Below, one piece after another: positions 11,301 through 19,145 of a DNA stretch of 64,000 bases. Under the pieces are notes generated by a model. That model did not search any database and was not told where the DNA came from. It was given only the letters and a program-made list of their open reading frames with translations. The first letter of the stretch is position 1. Every line of letters begins with the position of its first letter. Origin of the DNA: Bradyrhizobium sp. CCGUVB4N. Lineage in GTDB: Bacteria; Pseudomonadota; Alphaproteobacteria; Rhizobiales; Xanthobacteraceae. The stretch is taken from NCBI RefSeq assembly GCF_024199945.1, contig NZ_JANADP010000001.1, positions 8,761,001-8,825,000 of the forward strand, read 5' to 3'. Position numbers and translations under genes: made by a program.

Positions 11301-12448
11301 ATGCGCGCGTCGGGCGGCCCAGGAATACGGTCGGCCGACTTGTCCCCCCCGCCTTGCCCCGAACCGGAGCCATTGGCGTTAACAGTGTTGGTGAAGATCG
11401 CCGTCGCGGACGCACCGCTCGCCGTCTTGATCAGGAGGTTGTTGCCGTCCTGCGTAATGCTGTCGGTGAAGTTCGTGGTCAGCTTGGTGTTGGTGTTGTT
11501 GTCCGTGAACTTCAGCGTGAACACGTCCGTGATCAGCTTCTGCACGTCCGGCGACAGCAGCCCATTGGTGATCGAGACGTTGCCGCCGCTGATCTGGATC
11601 ATCTGGCCGGCCTGGTTGACCGTCGCGATCGGCAGCAGCGTCAACTTGTCGAACAGGATGTAGGAGCCGGTGGTGCCGTTGGGCTCGACCAGCACCTGGA
11701 AGTTCGCCTGCGGCTGAGGATCGCCGCCGCCTGCGGGAACGACGAAGTTGATCTCGGTCAGCACCGCCGTGCCGCGGATGCCCATGGTGGCGACCGGCGT
11801 GTCGATCTTCATGTCGCCGTGCTTGGCGGTCTCGCCGGCAACGAAGGTGATGGTGCCCGCGACCAGGCTGAGCAGCGAGGAATTGTTCGACCCGTTGGGG
11901 TCGTAGACCATCTCATTCAGCACCATCCGCGCGTTGGAGGACAGGCCGAACACGGTGCCGTCGATGAAGGTCACGCCGAGCGTCGAGTCCGAACCGGTCG
12001 AGACCACGTCGCCCTTCTCGACGTTGTCGCCGTTGTTCAGGATGACCGAGACGCCATTGCGGACCGCGGTCGCGCTACCGGTCAGCTTGGTGACGTGGCC
12101 GATGACCTGCGCCGCTGCGGTACCGGGCGCGGCCTGCGCGACCTGGACGTAACCCGTAAGCGCGCTGACGATGTCGCCGGTGAGATGGGCGCCATCGGGC
12201 GAGGCGATTGCGGCGCGCTTGTCGCCCCTGAAATAATCGTGAACGACGAACTCATGGCCATCGTGCGACAGCACGAGATCAACACCCGTGCGCTTGAACT
12301 CGCCGTTGAAGATCAGGTTGGGGTCGGCAACGACGACCGCGCCTTCGGGCACGTGGCCGTGCGCTTTGGCTATAAATGAATCGACGTGGTGGCCATTCGA
12401 ATGGCCATCAAAAGAGAGCGCGGCGTCAAATTTGCCAGCGTAGTTCAA
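5351..12448 (-). CDS. Giant FecR/beta-helix/VCBS-repeat protein, probable type I secreted adhesin
   Basis: This 2365-residue protein has no Sec signal peptide. A FecR-like domain spans about residues 114-240 (VIGHVTKLTGSATAVRNG through PVATMGIRGTAVL). VCBS/cadherin-like repeats cover about 400-690. A long region at about 715-1715 is made of short repeats of the form ITNxGTIEVxxGxLxL, typical of beta-helix or filamentous adhesin folds. More VCBS repeats cover about 1780-2160, two of them very alike (about 1919-2040 and 2036-2156). The last 100 residues (GTTGKDVFFG, DTIVNFTPNQDHI, LKGVNAANLHASDFI) match a type I secretion C-terminal target. The start is a TTG with a weak ribosome site; an in-frame stop lies just upstream and no in-frame ATG occurs before residue 175, so the exact start is uncertain. 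No T1SS exporter genes are nearby. Confidence 0.88.
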   Translation of the reverse strand: MNYAGKFDAALSFDGHSNGHHVDSFIAKAHGHVPEGAVVVADPNLIFNGEFKRTGVDLVLSHDGHEFVVHDYFRGDKRAAIASPDGAHLTGDIVSALTGYVQVAQAAPGTAAAQVIGHVTKLTGSATAVRNGVSVILNNGDNVEKGDVVSTGSDSTLGVTFIDGTVFGLSSNARMVLNEMVYDPNGSNNSSLLSLVAGTITFVAGETAKHGDMKIDTPVATMGIRGTAVLTEINFVVPAGGGDPQPQANFQVLVEPNGTTGSYILFDKLTLLPIATVNQAGQMIQISGGNVSITNGLLSPDVQKLITDVFTLKFTDNNTNTKLTTNFTDSITQDGNNLLIKTASGASATAIFTNTVNANGSGSGQGGGDKSADRIPGPPDARILDANGNVTTAFATTEHAGATGDRADTTGAPVSPETIIFRVNFVDQNLGDRPTVSVSLDASNYTYTDSGHHDVTASLTALQKQDIAATQVQIAVAADAGNNNNGSATLTYTVPDHAFDFLGAGETLTLTYMVSVNDNFSVQPEARTIPITITITGTNDKPVITSGVPTITFSGGTSVPGGPLTSEVPTSGTLSFTDVDLTDTHTVSVSKFSAVLPGGTVPKAISDFLAGALLVSIASGHDSTGTGTGSIDWSLKDIPVYLADFIPKGEVLTVTYTVTVKDSQGATSDQTVTVTITGTDAPAVVWIATNTEGSPAGGFWKDGANWETGNAPTINDDVIVITDQLHGLTPSYPVTIDLAAFGKSLTMDDYDTTRNHTVPEVINHSTLTLAGSLTLNADAKFTNAADGQVLVGGAIDVETITRKTGEVVVNTVTITNAGTLTLAAGGVIDTLTTIANSGTIELSGGTLALKTGIANTGNVKIDAAGKLTVNGATIDGGATPVFHGIPGGEGGEGEGTEGTDIGGLRSAGTVTNNGELDLTGNAVLSNGILKNNGTLNVSGTGNALNYEVVTNAGTIEVLSGALTIGSGSTVDNSSGNVIVDAALTLDGATISGGAIKGAGTIDVTSDSTIDGNATLTTGPVTVESDVTLTLDDATVAGTAITNHGTVKVDGSRKLTLKGAGLTGGTLTVSGTLDSTGATTITNANIWNSNLLESTLGGLLALVATTSTTAITNGGTLRANGAELDINGEAVTNTGTLAAINDGTLKLISNIVTNTDGTVSVESGSTLDLQAATIDGGTVTIAGTLESTGASAIDNADITVASTGTVSVTSGTLTIDPTTSHAITNHGSIKAETGGTLKLTAATITNAGATISVDGTSKLYLTDVSINGGSLTNAGNLYSVGLNTVTGGVTNTGTIEVQSGTLSLSGGITGVGTLIIDDKATLALGGADAQTVTFAGGTNTLELDKVAGHSFTGTIAAQSSTGGTFTVTGDADITTSKGDALDVTASGGTSDNRANIVLTPTGALSGANNGIVVTQNGIGDISLTTVGDVTGKTGDGIVLHDGATGAGNITATIGGAASGAVGLDVVSYGGGAVTVANNGHITGTVSFGLHVDQDDSGATGSTHIINAGTVVGADGVAAISIQENTTGSATIDNSGTIGPDGASVTSTSYAIVETGGAITINNSGHINGNISVASATFDNNAGGTWTVAGSGVFGDASSIVNHGDIDLHGASISGAGLSITNDATIDSWGVASISGTITNTGTIEVHDGGLSLLGSLSGSGSVTVDAGATLEVEGTVSQTITLAGDGAHLQIDTSTFGGSIAALSKTDTIDLSTIKYGLGTSAVYVANADASTGGVLTVTDAYGHHISLTLTGADYSNTTFAGSDDGTGHTLITVHATDDAPAFTGGGVLAASVSEQANATGDFSTIDTATPATGSVDFTDIDLTDLPAAKITGQVVTSLGADHSTDLTASLTPGEIAALENALTLQQTGKNNGTVTWSYSIADGALDFLGQDQTAKVVSTITLDDGHGQKTTADVTITITGQNDAPTLAAVTTAPLVDTAVADTFSDITGTLVGTDADHGETATLKYAVLDSHNNAVSALAGHYGTLTVNANGTYDYSPDATAINALSAGSYVDIFTVQTTDAHGATGTATFTVNVTGANDTPVLSDGSLGKLTDTAAADTFSDLTGHLAGTDADTGDTLTYALLNSDHHATSTLTGHYGALTLNTDGSYTYVPDAASINALPQGSYSDAFTVQLTDSHGAATTATYTVDVTGADDAPVFNLDKISVTQLDDEQIVVHGLQVTDVDAAADETFTLLATGAKAGDVSPSSGSGSLADINTMLGTLTYNEGSEEPSTDTVALTVTDGHGATDTVNLIFNLAESADDHVSLTGTTGKDVFFGTGYQEQFVFGANSNHDTIVNFTPNQDHINLTAVVATDIDAAWIAQHVAASPANSADTLITIDSADTILLKGVNAANLHASDFIVHSG

Positions 12449-13065
12449 CCGGGCACCGTAAAAGGGTTAAAATCTAAGTAAGTATCCACCGCCTAAGCTT
12501 GCATAGCATTACCAAGTCCTTAGCGAAACCATCTATTGCTTGTGTGATTCCGCATCACTTGGCTGTCCACGACTATGCCTACGGCGACATCCATAGATGA
12601 GTTGAGGTATTTTTTCGAATATTTTGAAGTCGAATCCGGCTTATTGCGCACATTTCAAGTCGTTTAAAGTAATCAGCCGCAGGGATTTGACGGCGGATAC
12701 TTATGTCATCTTTTCTTCGTAGTCCCCCGGAACATCCTGCGGCAAATACGGAGTTAAATCTGTGACCCAACTAACAGAACTCGTGAACTAGCCGGTCATT
12801 AGCCATAAGCGACGAATCGGCCCGCCCACAATTTCTCCCTGCGATTTGTTCGTTCTCGCGGCATCGCGGCAACACATACCCGGCGAATCGTAAAATTTTA
12901 CGCAATTGCGGCAGGCCCGATTCAGCCTGCCCCACGGTTTCGGCGCCCTGCCCAAGCGCGTTAAGCAGAACAAAACGGCCCGCCTCGCACTATCTCCGCG
13001 AAAGCAACAAGCCCGGCACGTCGAGGTCGAGGGGGACCTGACGAAGCCGGATAAGGGGATGTCAG
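12449..13065. other. Divergent intergenic region, no gene seen
   Basis: This 617-base stretch separates the giant secreted protein from the divergent cysteine proteinase gene. It is visibly richer in A and T than its neighbours, as expected for promoters of both. Short open frames here (for example 12579-12770 and 12788-12973 on the minus strand) have no ribosome site or recognisable protein character. I could not assign a promoter with confidence. Confidence 0.6.
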
Positions 13066-13797
13066 ATGGAGACCGCTGCTCGCTCGCGCGCCTGGCGCGC
13101 TATCCTTGTCCTGTGCGGATTGATCCTGCTCGGCTCGGCCGCCGACCTTCGTGCCGGCACATTGCTGTCGCCGGGCGCCGGCATGCTCGTGCGCAAATCG
13201 GCCGAGCCTTTCGGCGTGTTCGCCTTCGCCATTTCCACCGGCGGCCTGCGGACGAAATGGCTCGCGCTGAAAGAGAGGCTCGACGACGACATGGTGCAGC
13301 TCGCGCTGTGCGACGGCGACCGCGACAATTGCGCCTCGCCCGCGGCGCTGAAGCTGCTCGCCATCGTCGACCAGGCCCGCACCCGCGACGGCCGCGCGTT
13401 GTTCGGTGAGACCAACCGCGCGATCAACCTCGCCATTCGCGCCGAAAACGACGGAGCCGAGGACATCTGGAGTTCGCCGCTCGAGACCTTCGAACGCGGC
13501 GCCGGTGATTGCGAGGATTACGCCATCGCCAAGCTGGCCGCGCTGCGGCTTGCCGGCGTCGCCGCGGAGGACCTCCGCCTCGTCGTGGTGCGCGACACCC
13601 GCAGCGGCGAAGGCCATGCGGTCGCCTCGGCAAAGCTCGACGGCCACTGGCTGATGCTCGACAACCGCCGCATGACGATGGTCGAGGATGACGACGCACG
13701 CAACTACCAGCCGCTCTACGTGCTCTACCAATCCGCCGTGCTGAGATATGCCGGCGAACCCGTGCGGTTCGCCGCGGTCGCCCCCGAGGCGAATTGA
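13066..13797 (+). CDS. Periplasmic transglutaminase-like cysteine proteinase (BTLCP, LapG-like)
   Basis: This 243-residue protein has an N-terminal signal sequence (about residues 1-30) and the fold motifs of the bacterial transglutaminase-like cysteine proteinase family, whose best-known member is LapG. The expected Cys-His-Asp triad is visible: Cys in RGAGDCEDYAIAK, His in GEGHAVAS and Asp in WLMLDNRR. AAGGGG lies 9 bases before the ATG. LapG-type enzymes cut the N-terminus of large surface adhesins and release them from the cell. The gene is divergent from, and about 620 bases from, the giant secreted protein, which is a natural candidate substrate. That link is inference, since rhizobia often carry several BTLCP genes. 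Confidence 0.88.
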   Translation: METAARSRAWRAILVLCGLILLGSAADLRAGTLLSPGAGMLVRKSAEPFGVFAFAISTGGLRTKWLALKERLDDDMVQLALCDGDRDNCASPAALKLLAIVDQARTRDGRALFGETNRAINLAIRAENDGAEDIWSSPLETFERGAGDCEDYAIAKLAALRLAGVAAEDLRLVVVRDTRSGEGHAVASAKLDGHWLMLDNRRMTMVEDDDARNYQPLYVLYQSAVLRYAGEPVRFAAVAPEAN

Positions 13798-13886
13798 CCG
13801 TCGTGATCGCGTAGCCCGCCACAAATCCGTTTCGCCGCACGATCCGGGACGCTAGCATGGCGATGGCCATGCTGGGGACAATTGGA

Positions 13887-15011
13887 ATGCGGTTGATCGT
13901 GCTGACTGTGCTTGCGCTGCTGGCCTGGCCGGCAGCATCAGGCTTCGCGCAATCCGGCAGATCCGACCACTCCGTTGCCGACAGGCTGCCGCTGTACACG
14001 GGGAATAACTGCCAGCAGATCCGCGATCCCGGCAATCAATTGTTCTGCGGCGATCCCGAACTGTCTGCCGCCGCCGAGAAGCTCTCTACCGCCATCGAGG
14101 CACGGCTCGCCCGCCTGCCCGATCGCCTGCCCGCCATCGAAGAGAACGCGATCTGGATCCGCCAACGCAATCTCGGCTGCGGCATCGTCGGCCAGACCGC
14201 GATCCGCATCGAAGATTTCGACCGGGTGAAGGCCTGCCTCCTCAAGGTGACCGAGGATCGCGCCGCGATCGTGCGCGATCCGGATTACGATTGCCTCGCG
14301 GCCAACACCGCGGCCGGCGCGCTGATCTGCGCAGACCCCTCGCTGGCGCTCACCGAGACCGAGCTCAACAGCCAGGTGCTCGGCCTGATCGGCAGACTGG
14401 ACCCGACCGCGGCACGCTTTGCCTTCGCCGAATACGGTCGCTGGACGCGCGAGCGCGATCGCAAGTGCAATCTGGTCGGCAAGGAGAACGTGCCGCCGCA
14501 GGAGCTTGGCTCCGCAGAAGACTGCCTCGCCGATTTTCTGAAACGCAAGACCGACGAGATCGCCGCCGCCAAGGGTGATCCGAAGAAGGTGTTCGGCCGG
14601 CAAGTCGCGGCCAGGGAGCCCGACACCGACGCCGTCGATTTCTGCGCCGCGCGCATCCACGCCGCCAATTCGTGCGGCAATTTCCTCCGCATCAACCGCG
14701 TCTACGCGCTCGACAGCCAGGTGACGGATCAGGAGGCGCAGGTCACCGGCGAGATCGAGATGGTCGTGCTGGCGCCGTTCACTACCTGCAGCACGGTCGC
14801 ATCGACCTGCACCGGCACCTGCTGGGACGCAGCGACCGGCCGCCCGCAACCGGGCGCCAACAACAAGGAGCGCTCCGCAGCAGCCTTCAACGTCACGCGC
14901 CGCCTGCGAATCCAGCGGACCTTCGCCTTCGTGAAAGCCGCCGACGGCTGGCGTTGCCGCGAGGACGAGCTGGCGCCGGTGAGCTCCGGCAACGCGGGCG
15001 GGGGGTCGTAG
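13887..15011 (+). CDS. Periplasmic protein with LprI-like (DUF1311) domain
   Basis: This Cys-rich exported protein has 374 residues. I chose the ATG at 13887 because GGGGA lies 8 bases upstream and a compact signal peptide follows (MRLIVLTVLALLAWPAASGFA). In-frame ATGs at 13857, 13863 and 13869 would add up to 10 residues. Two segments match the LprI/DUF1311 pattern: CQQIRDPGNQLFCGDPEL and YDCLAANTAAGALICADPSLAL, each followed by helix ending in a W-x-R-x-R/RERDRKC element. The family includes lysozyme-inhibitor-like proteins, but the function here is not established. The C-terminal third (about 240-374) has more cysteines and no assignment. The gene lies 89 bases after the cysteine proteinase and may share its transcript. 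Confidence 0.7.
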   Translation: MRLIVLTVLALLAWPAASGFAQSGRSDHSVADRLPLYTGNNCQQIRDPGNQLFCGDPELSAAAEKLSTAIEARLARLPDRLPAIEENAIWIRQRNLGCGIVGQTAIRIEDFDRVKACLLKVTEDRAAIVRDPDYDCLAANTAAGALICADPSLALTETELNSQVLGLIGRLDPTAARFAFAEYGRWTRERDRKCNLVGKENVPPQELGSAEDCLADFLKRKTDEIAAAKGDPKKVFGRQVAAREPDTDAVDFCAARIHAANSCGNFLRINRVYALDSQVTDQEAQVTGEIEMVVLAPFTTCSTVASTCTGTCWDAATGRPQPGANNKERSAAAFNVTRRLRIQRTFAFVKAADGWRCREDELAPVSSGNAGGGS

Positions 15012-15022
15012 GCTGTCTTCTT

Positions 15023-15163
15023 CCTTCTCCCCTTGCGGGAGAAGGTGGCGCGAAGCGCCGGATGAGGGGTTCTCACCACGCGCAAGTCTGCTCGTGAGGA
15101 TAGATACCCCTCACCCGGCTCGCCGCTTCGCGTCGATCCACCCTCTCCCGCAAGGGGAGAGGG
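15023..15163. repeat. Compound palindromic repeat, type A, copy 1
   Basis: Outer hairpins CCTTCTCCC/GGGAGAAGG (left) and CCCTCTCCC/GGGAGAGGG (right) flank long-range pairing between GGATGAGGGGT and ACCCCTCACCC. It lies between convergent genes. The same architecture recurs at 28508, 34021, 41133 and 55970. Confidence 0.88.
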
Positions 15164-15186
15164 TGCACCGTCCTCGCGGCGAAACA

Positions 15187-16386
15187 TCAAAACATCAGAT
15201 TGTCCTTCACGAGCACCCAGCGGCCGCCCTTGACCTGCTGCACCTGGGTGATGGTGTTGGCGAGGTGGTCGGTCTTGGAGAACTTGGTCGGCGGCGAGTT
15301 GAAGATGTCGAGGAACTTCTCACCCGACTCCAGTGAATCGAGCATCTTCTGCCCGGTGAGATCCTTGCCCGCCCTGTCGGCGTAGAAGGCGAACGTCATC
15401 ACCGCGTTGTAGCCGATGATCGCCTGCGGATTGGCCTCGGTGCCGAACATCTTCCTGTAGCTGACCATCCAGTCCTTCACTTTTCCCTTGGCGGTGTCCT
15501 CATAGGGAATCTCGAACAGGCTTGCCGCGTAGAGCCCTTCGACGGCGTCCTTGCCGAGCGCCGGCACTTCGGGGACGTTGGTTGGCGAGGCGCCGAGGAA
15601 GGTGACATCCCAGCCGAGCTTCTTCGCCTCGGTCATCGCGCCGATGGTCTCGCGAAGGATGGTGCCGAGCACGACGAGATCGCAGCCATCCGACTTCATC
15701 TTGGCGACTTGCGCGCTGAAATCCGACGCGCCGCGCTTGTAGCTCGTGATCGAGGCGGGCTGCACCTTCATGGCCGTGAGCTGCTGATTGAAGCCGTCGA
15801 GCACGTTCTTTCCGTACTCGTCGTCCTGATGCATGAGGCAGGGCTTCTGGAAGCTCTTCCACTCCATCATGTATTTCAGCGCTGCGCGGGTGCTCTCGAC
15901 GTAGGGCAAGAGGTTATTGAACTTGAGCCGCTCCTGCGGCTTGGCCGGATCGAACTTGAAGGTGAATTCGGCCGCCGTCAGCGGAAACAGCTGGAACACG
16001 CCGGCGTCGAACAGGATGTCCTGCGCGGCCAGTGTCGGTGCCGAGCCCATCGAGCCGATCATCGCAAAAATCTTGTCGCGCTCGACCATCTTCTGCGAGG
16101 CCAGCACGCCCTTCTTCGGGTCGTAGCCGTTGTCCTCGAGGATCATCCGGATCTTGCGCCCCTGGACACCGCCGGCCGCGTTAACCTCCTCGACCGCCAT
16201 CTTCATGCCGTTGGAAACCGGCACGCCCCACGTCTTGATCGGGCCGGACAGATCCTGATGGGTGCCGATGACGATCTCGCTGGCCGAGATGCCTTCATTG
16301 GTGACCTTGGTTTGCGCTGCGGCCGGCAGACAGGTGAGCGCCACCGCACCCACCGCAAGGCCGAACGCTTTCAACGATCTCGACAT
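15187..16386 (-). CDS. Branched-chain amino acid-type ABC transporter substrate-binding protein
   Basis: This 399-residue periplasmic binding protein belongs to the Peripla_BP_6 (LivK-like) family. I chose the ATG at 16386, which has AGGAGA and AGGAG just upstream and starts a signal peptide (MSRSLKAFGLAVGAVALTCLPAAAQ); the open frame extends 25 codons further without support. Family features include GISASEIVIGTHQDLSGPIKTWG near the N-terminus and VEEVNAAGGVQGRKIRMILEDNGYDP. It is the last gene of a run livH-livM-livG-livF-acyl-CoA synthetase-SBP on the minus strand, 78 bases after the synthetase. The ligand is unknown; family members bind amino acids, amides, aromatic acids and short organic acids. 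Confidence 0.93.
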   Translation of the reverse strand: MSRSLKAFGLAVGAVALTCLPAAAQTKVTNEGISASEIVIGTHQDLSGPIKTWGVPVSNGMKMAVEEVNAAGGVQGRKIRMILEDNGYDPKKGVLASQKMVERDKIFAMIGSMGSAPTLAAQDILFDAGVFQLFPLTAAEFTFKFDPAKPQERLKFNNLLPYVESTRAALKYMMEWKSFQKPCLMHQDDEYGKNVLDGFNQQLTAMKVQPASITSYKRGASDFSAQVAKMKSDGCDLVVLGTILRETIGAMTEAKKLGWDVTFLGASPTNVPEVPALGKDAVEGLYAASLFEIPYEDTAKGKVKDWMVSYRKMFGTEANPQAIIGYNAVMTFAFYADRAGKDLTGQKMLDSLESGEKFLDIFNSPPTKFSKTDHLANTITQVQQVKGGRWVLVKDNLMF

Positions 16387-16464
16387 TGACGTCTCCTCTC
16401 CTTGGGCCCGTATGACGCGAAGGGCGAGGGCCATCGCCGCTCCGCTGCTTGATGTGCGCATCTG

Positions 16465-18303
16465 CTAAGCCACCGCGCGCGCGCGATACATCGCATCGAT
16501 CTCGGCGGCATAGCGCTTGTTCACGAAATTGCGCTTCAGCTTCATGGTCGGCGTCAGCTCCTCGTCCTCCGGGGTGAGCTGGCGTTCGATCAGGTAGAAT
16601 TTCTTGATGGTCTCGACGCGGGCGAAGTTCGCATTGACGCCTTCGATCTCGCGCCAGATCAGGTCCTGGATCTCGCCGGCCCGGCACAGGCTGGCATAAT
16701 TGGTGAAGGGGATGTCGTGGTCCTGGGCGAACTTCTCGACATTCTCCTGGTCGATCATCACGAGGCAGGTGAGATAGGGGCGCTTGTCGCCGATCACGAC
16801 CGCATCCGAAATGTAGGGCGAGAACTTGAGCTGATTTTCGATTTCCGACGGCGTGATGTTCTTGCCACCGGAGGTGATGATGATGTCCTTCATCCGGTCG
16901 GTGATGCGGACGAACCCCTCATTGTCGATGGTGCCGACGTCGCCGGTGTGCAGCCAGCCGCTGATATCGATGGTCTCCGCCGTCTTCGCAGGCTGGTTCA
17001 GATAGCCCATGAACAGGAAGTCGCCTTTGATCAGGATCTCGCCGTCGGGCGACAGCGCGACCTCGCCCCAGGGCACCGCCGTGCCGACCGAGCCGAGCTT
17101 GATGCGCGCCCCCGGCATCATGGTCGCGACCCCGCAATTCTCGGTCTGGCCGTAGACCTCGTGGATGTCGATGCCGAGCGCGAGATACCAGCGGATCAGA
17201 TCCGGCGCGATTGGCGCAGCACCCGTGAAGGCGATGCGACAGCGATCGAGCCCGATCATGCGGCGGATGTTGCGGAAGGCGAGCCAGTAGGCGAACTGGT
17301 TGGCGACGCGCAGCGACAGCGGCGGCGTCTTGCCCTCGATCCGGCAATTCGTCATGCGCAGACCGACGTCAATGGCGCGGCGATAGACCCATTGCTGGAG
17401 CGGCGTCGCATCCTTCAGCGCGATAGTGATGGCGGAATAGAATTTCTCCCAGATGCGCGGCACCGCGAAGAAGACGGTCGGCTGCACCTCGCGCAGATTA
17501 TCCGGCACCGTCTCCGGGCTCTCGGCGAAATTCATCACCGAGCCAAGCGCGACCGAGATGTAGTAGCCGGCGACTCGCTCGGCGACGTGGCAGAGTGGCA
17601 GGAAGATCAGCCGGTCCTCGTCCTCTCGTGCCGAGATGAAATCGTTGGCGTGACGCATTTGATGCGTGACGCTGCGGTTAGCATGCATGGCGCCCTTGGG
17701 CGGGCCGGTCGTGCCGGAGGTGTAGACGAGAACGGCGAGATCGCCGGCACTGCGGCTGTTGATCATCTCCTGCCACAGCGCGTCGCGGCCGACCATGGTA
17801 TTGCGCCCGAGCGCGCGAAACTCGTCGAGCGACATCACCATGTCGTCGGAGAAGCCGCTGAGGCCCTCCATGTCGAACACGATGATCCGTTGCAGGTTGG
17901 GACAGCACGCCCGGCAGGCCAGGATCTTGTCGAGCTGCTCCTCGTCCTCGGCGAAGATCACCCGCGTTGCGGAATCATTGATGAGATATTCGACCTGCGC
18001 CGAGGCATCGGTTGGATAGATGCCGGACGAGACGCCGCCGGCGCAGAGGATGCCCATGTCGGCGTAGATCCACTCCGGGACCGCGTTGGCGATGATGGAA
18101 GCGACGTCGCCGGGCATGAAGCCGATGGCGCGAAGGCCGTAGGCGATTTCTTTCGAGATCTGCAGCCATTCGCGCCAGCTCGTCGGCTGCCAGATGCCGA
18201 ACTTCTTCTCGCGGATCGCAGGCCTGTCGCCGCGCACCTCTGCTGCGCGCAAAAAGCTCCTCGCGATCGTATCGGCGACCGTCAGCACCGCCGGTCGGGC
18301 CAT
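16465..18303 (-). CDS. AMP-binding long-chain-type acyl-CoA synthetase
   Basis: This 612-residue adenylate-forming enzyme should activate a carboxylic acid as acyl-AMP and then acyl-CoA. Core motifs are intact: VYTSGTTGPPKGAMHANRS (phosphate loop), YGQTENCG, WLHTGDVG, GGKNITPSEIE, and the C-terminal catalytic Lys region PTMKLKRN. Overall it resembles FadD/FAA-type long-chain synthetases. It lies inside a Liv-type transporter operon, between livF and the binding protein. This suggests that the imported ligand, or a product of it, is an acid that is thioesterified on entry. That is inference from gene order. Confidence 0.92.
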   Translation of the reverse strand: MARPAVLTVADTIARSFLRAAEVRGDRPAIREKKFGIWQPTSWREWLQISKEIAYGLRAIGFMPGDVASIIANAVPEWIYADMGILCAGGVSSGIYPTDASAQVEYLINDSATRVIFAEDEEQLDKILACRACCPNLQRIIVFDMEGLSGFSDDMVMSLDEFRALGRNTMVGRDALWQEMINSRSAGDLAVLVYTSGTTGPPKGAMHANRSVTHQMRHANDFISAREDEDRLIFLPLCHVAERVAGYYISVALGSVMNFAESPETVPDNLREVQPTVFFAVPRIWEKFYSAITIALKDATPLQQWVYRRAIDVGLRMTNCRIEGKTPPLSLRVANQFAYWLAFRNIRRMIGLDRCRIAFTGAAPIAPDLIRWYLALGIDIHEVYGQTENCGVATMMPGARIKLGSVGTAVPWGEVALSPDGEILIKGDFLFMGYLNQPAKTAETIDISGWLHTGDVGTIDNEGFVRITDRMKDIIITSGGKNITPSEIENQLKFSPYISDAVVIGDKRPYLTCLVMIDQENVEKFAQDHDIPFTNYASLCRAGEIQDLIWREIEGVNANFARVETIKKFYLIERQLTPEDEELTPTMKLKRNFVNKRYAAEIDAMYRARAVA

Positions 18304-18334
18304 GCGCGTCTCCTCGTTGCCGTCCTAACGCAGT

Positions 18335-18364
18335 TTCTTCATCTCCAAGTTCTTCATCTCCAAG
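18335..18364. repeat. 15-bp perfect tandem duplication at the 3' end of livF
   Basis: The unit TTCTTCATCTCCAAG occurs twice head to tail (18335-18349, 18350-18364). It is followed by a pyrimidine-rich run. The stop codon of livF (18354-18356) lies in the second copy, so copy-number change here would alter only the tail of the protein and the spacer. Confidence 0.85.
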
Positions 18365-19142
18365 TCTTCTTCTTTTTCCAACGCCGCTCGCCGCGTGCGC
18401 CCTGCTCCTTGGCGCCAAGGTAGAATTCCTGGATGTCCTGGGAATGCATCAAGCGGTCGCAGCTGTCGTTCATCACGACGCGGCCGATCTCCAGCACGTA
18501 ACCGTAATGCGCGGTCTCCAGCGCCACGCGCGCATTCTGCTCGACCAGCAGGATCGACATGCCCTGCTCCTCGTTGACGCGGCGGATGATAGTGAAAATC
18601 TCCTTCACCAGGATCGGCGACAGGCCGAGCGAGGGCTCGTCGAGCAAGAGCAGCGTCGGCCGGTTCATCAGCGCGCGCCCGATCGCGAGCATCTGCTGCT
18701 CGCCGCCGGAGAGCTGGCCGGCCGGCTGGTTGATACGCTCCTTCAACCGCGGGAAATAGCCGTAGACCCGCTCCAGGTCTTCCGCCACGCCGTCTCGATC
18801 GTGGCGCGGATAGGCGCCCATCATCAAATTCTCGCGCACCGAGAGGAACGGGAATACCTCGCGCCCCTCGGGCACATGGCTGAGGCCGAGCCGCACGATG
18901 CGGTCGGCCTCCATGCGCTGGATCGGCTTGCCCATGAACTCGATCGAACCCTTTTGCGGATCGAGAATGCCCGAGATGGTCTTCAGCACCGTGGTCTTGC
19001 CGGCACCGTTGGCCCCCAGCAGCGTGACGATGCGGCCGCGCGGCACCTCCAGCGAGATGCCGCGGATCGCCATGATCGGCCCGTAATAGCTCTCGATGTT
19101 GGAGAGCCTCAGGATGATGTCGGGCGCCGGGGTCGCATCCAT
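18354..19142 (-). CDS. livF: Liv-type ABC transporter ATP-binding protein (LivF)
   Basis: This cytoplasmic ATPase subunit has 262 residues. Walker A is GANGAGKTTVLK, the signature is LSGGEQQMLAIGRAL and Walker B is LLLLDEPSLGL. Size and motifs match LivF, the second ATPase of branched-chain amino acid-type importers. It begins 3 bases after the livG stop. A basic tail (GERRWKKKKTWR) extends beyond the usual end and includes sequence from a 15-bp tandem duplication. Confidence 0.93.
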   Translation of the reverse strand: MDATPAPDIILRLSNIESYYGPIMAIRGISLEVPRGRIVTLLGANGAGKTTVLKTISGILDPQKGSIEFMGKPIQRMEADRIVRLGLSHVPEGREVFPFLSVRENLMMGAYPRHDRDGVAEDLERVYGYFPRLKERINQPAGQLSGGEQQMLAIGRALMNRPTLLLLDEPSLGLSPILVKEIFTIIRRVNEEQGMSILLVEQNARVALETAHYGYVLEIGRVVMNDSCDRLMHSQDIQEFYLGAKEQGARGERRWKKKKTWR

Positions 19143-19145
19143 GCA

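Noticed and set aside
12108..12122. The Thr-Ala-Ala-Ala segment as a definite LapG cleavage site
   Set aside because: Alanine runs are common in this proteome and the motif order relative to the FecR domain is not that of LapA, so it is kept only as a lead.
12579..12973. Two 60-residue minus-strand frames in the intergenic region before the proteinase gene
   Set aside because: No ribosome site, unusual composition and no similarity to known proteins by eye; more likely promoter DNA.
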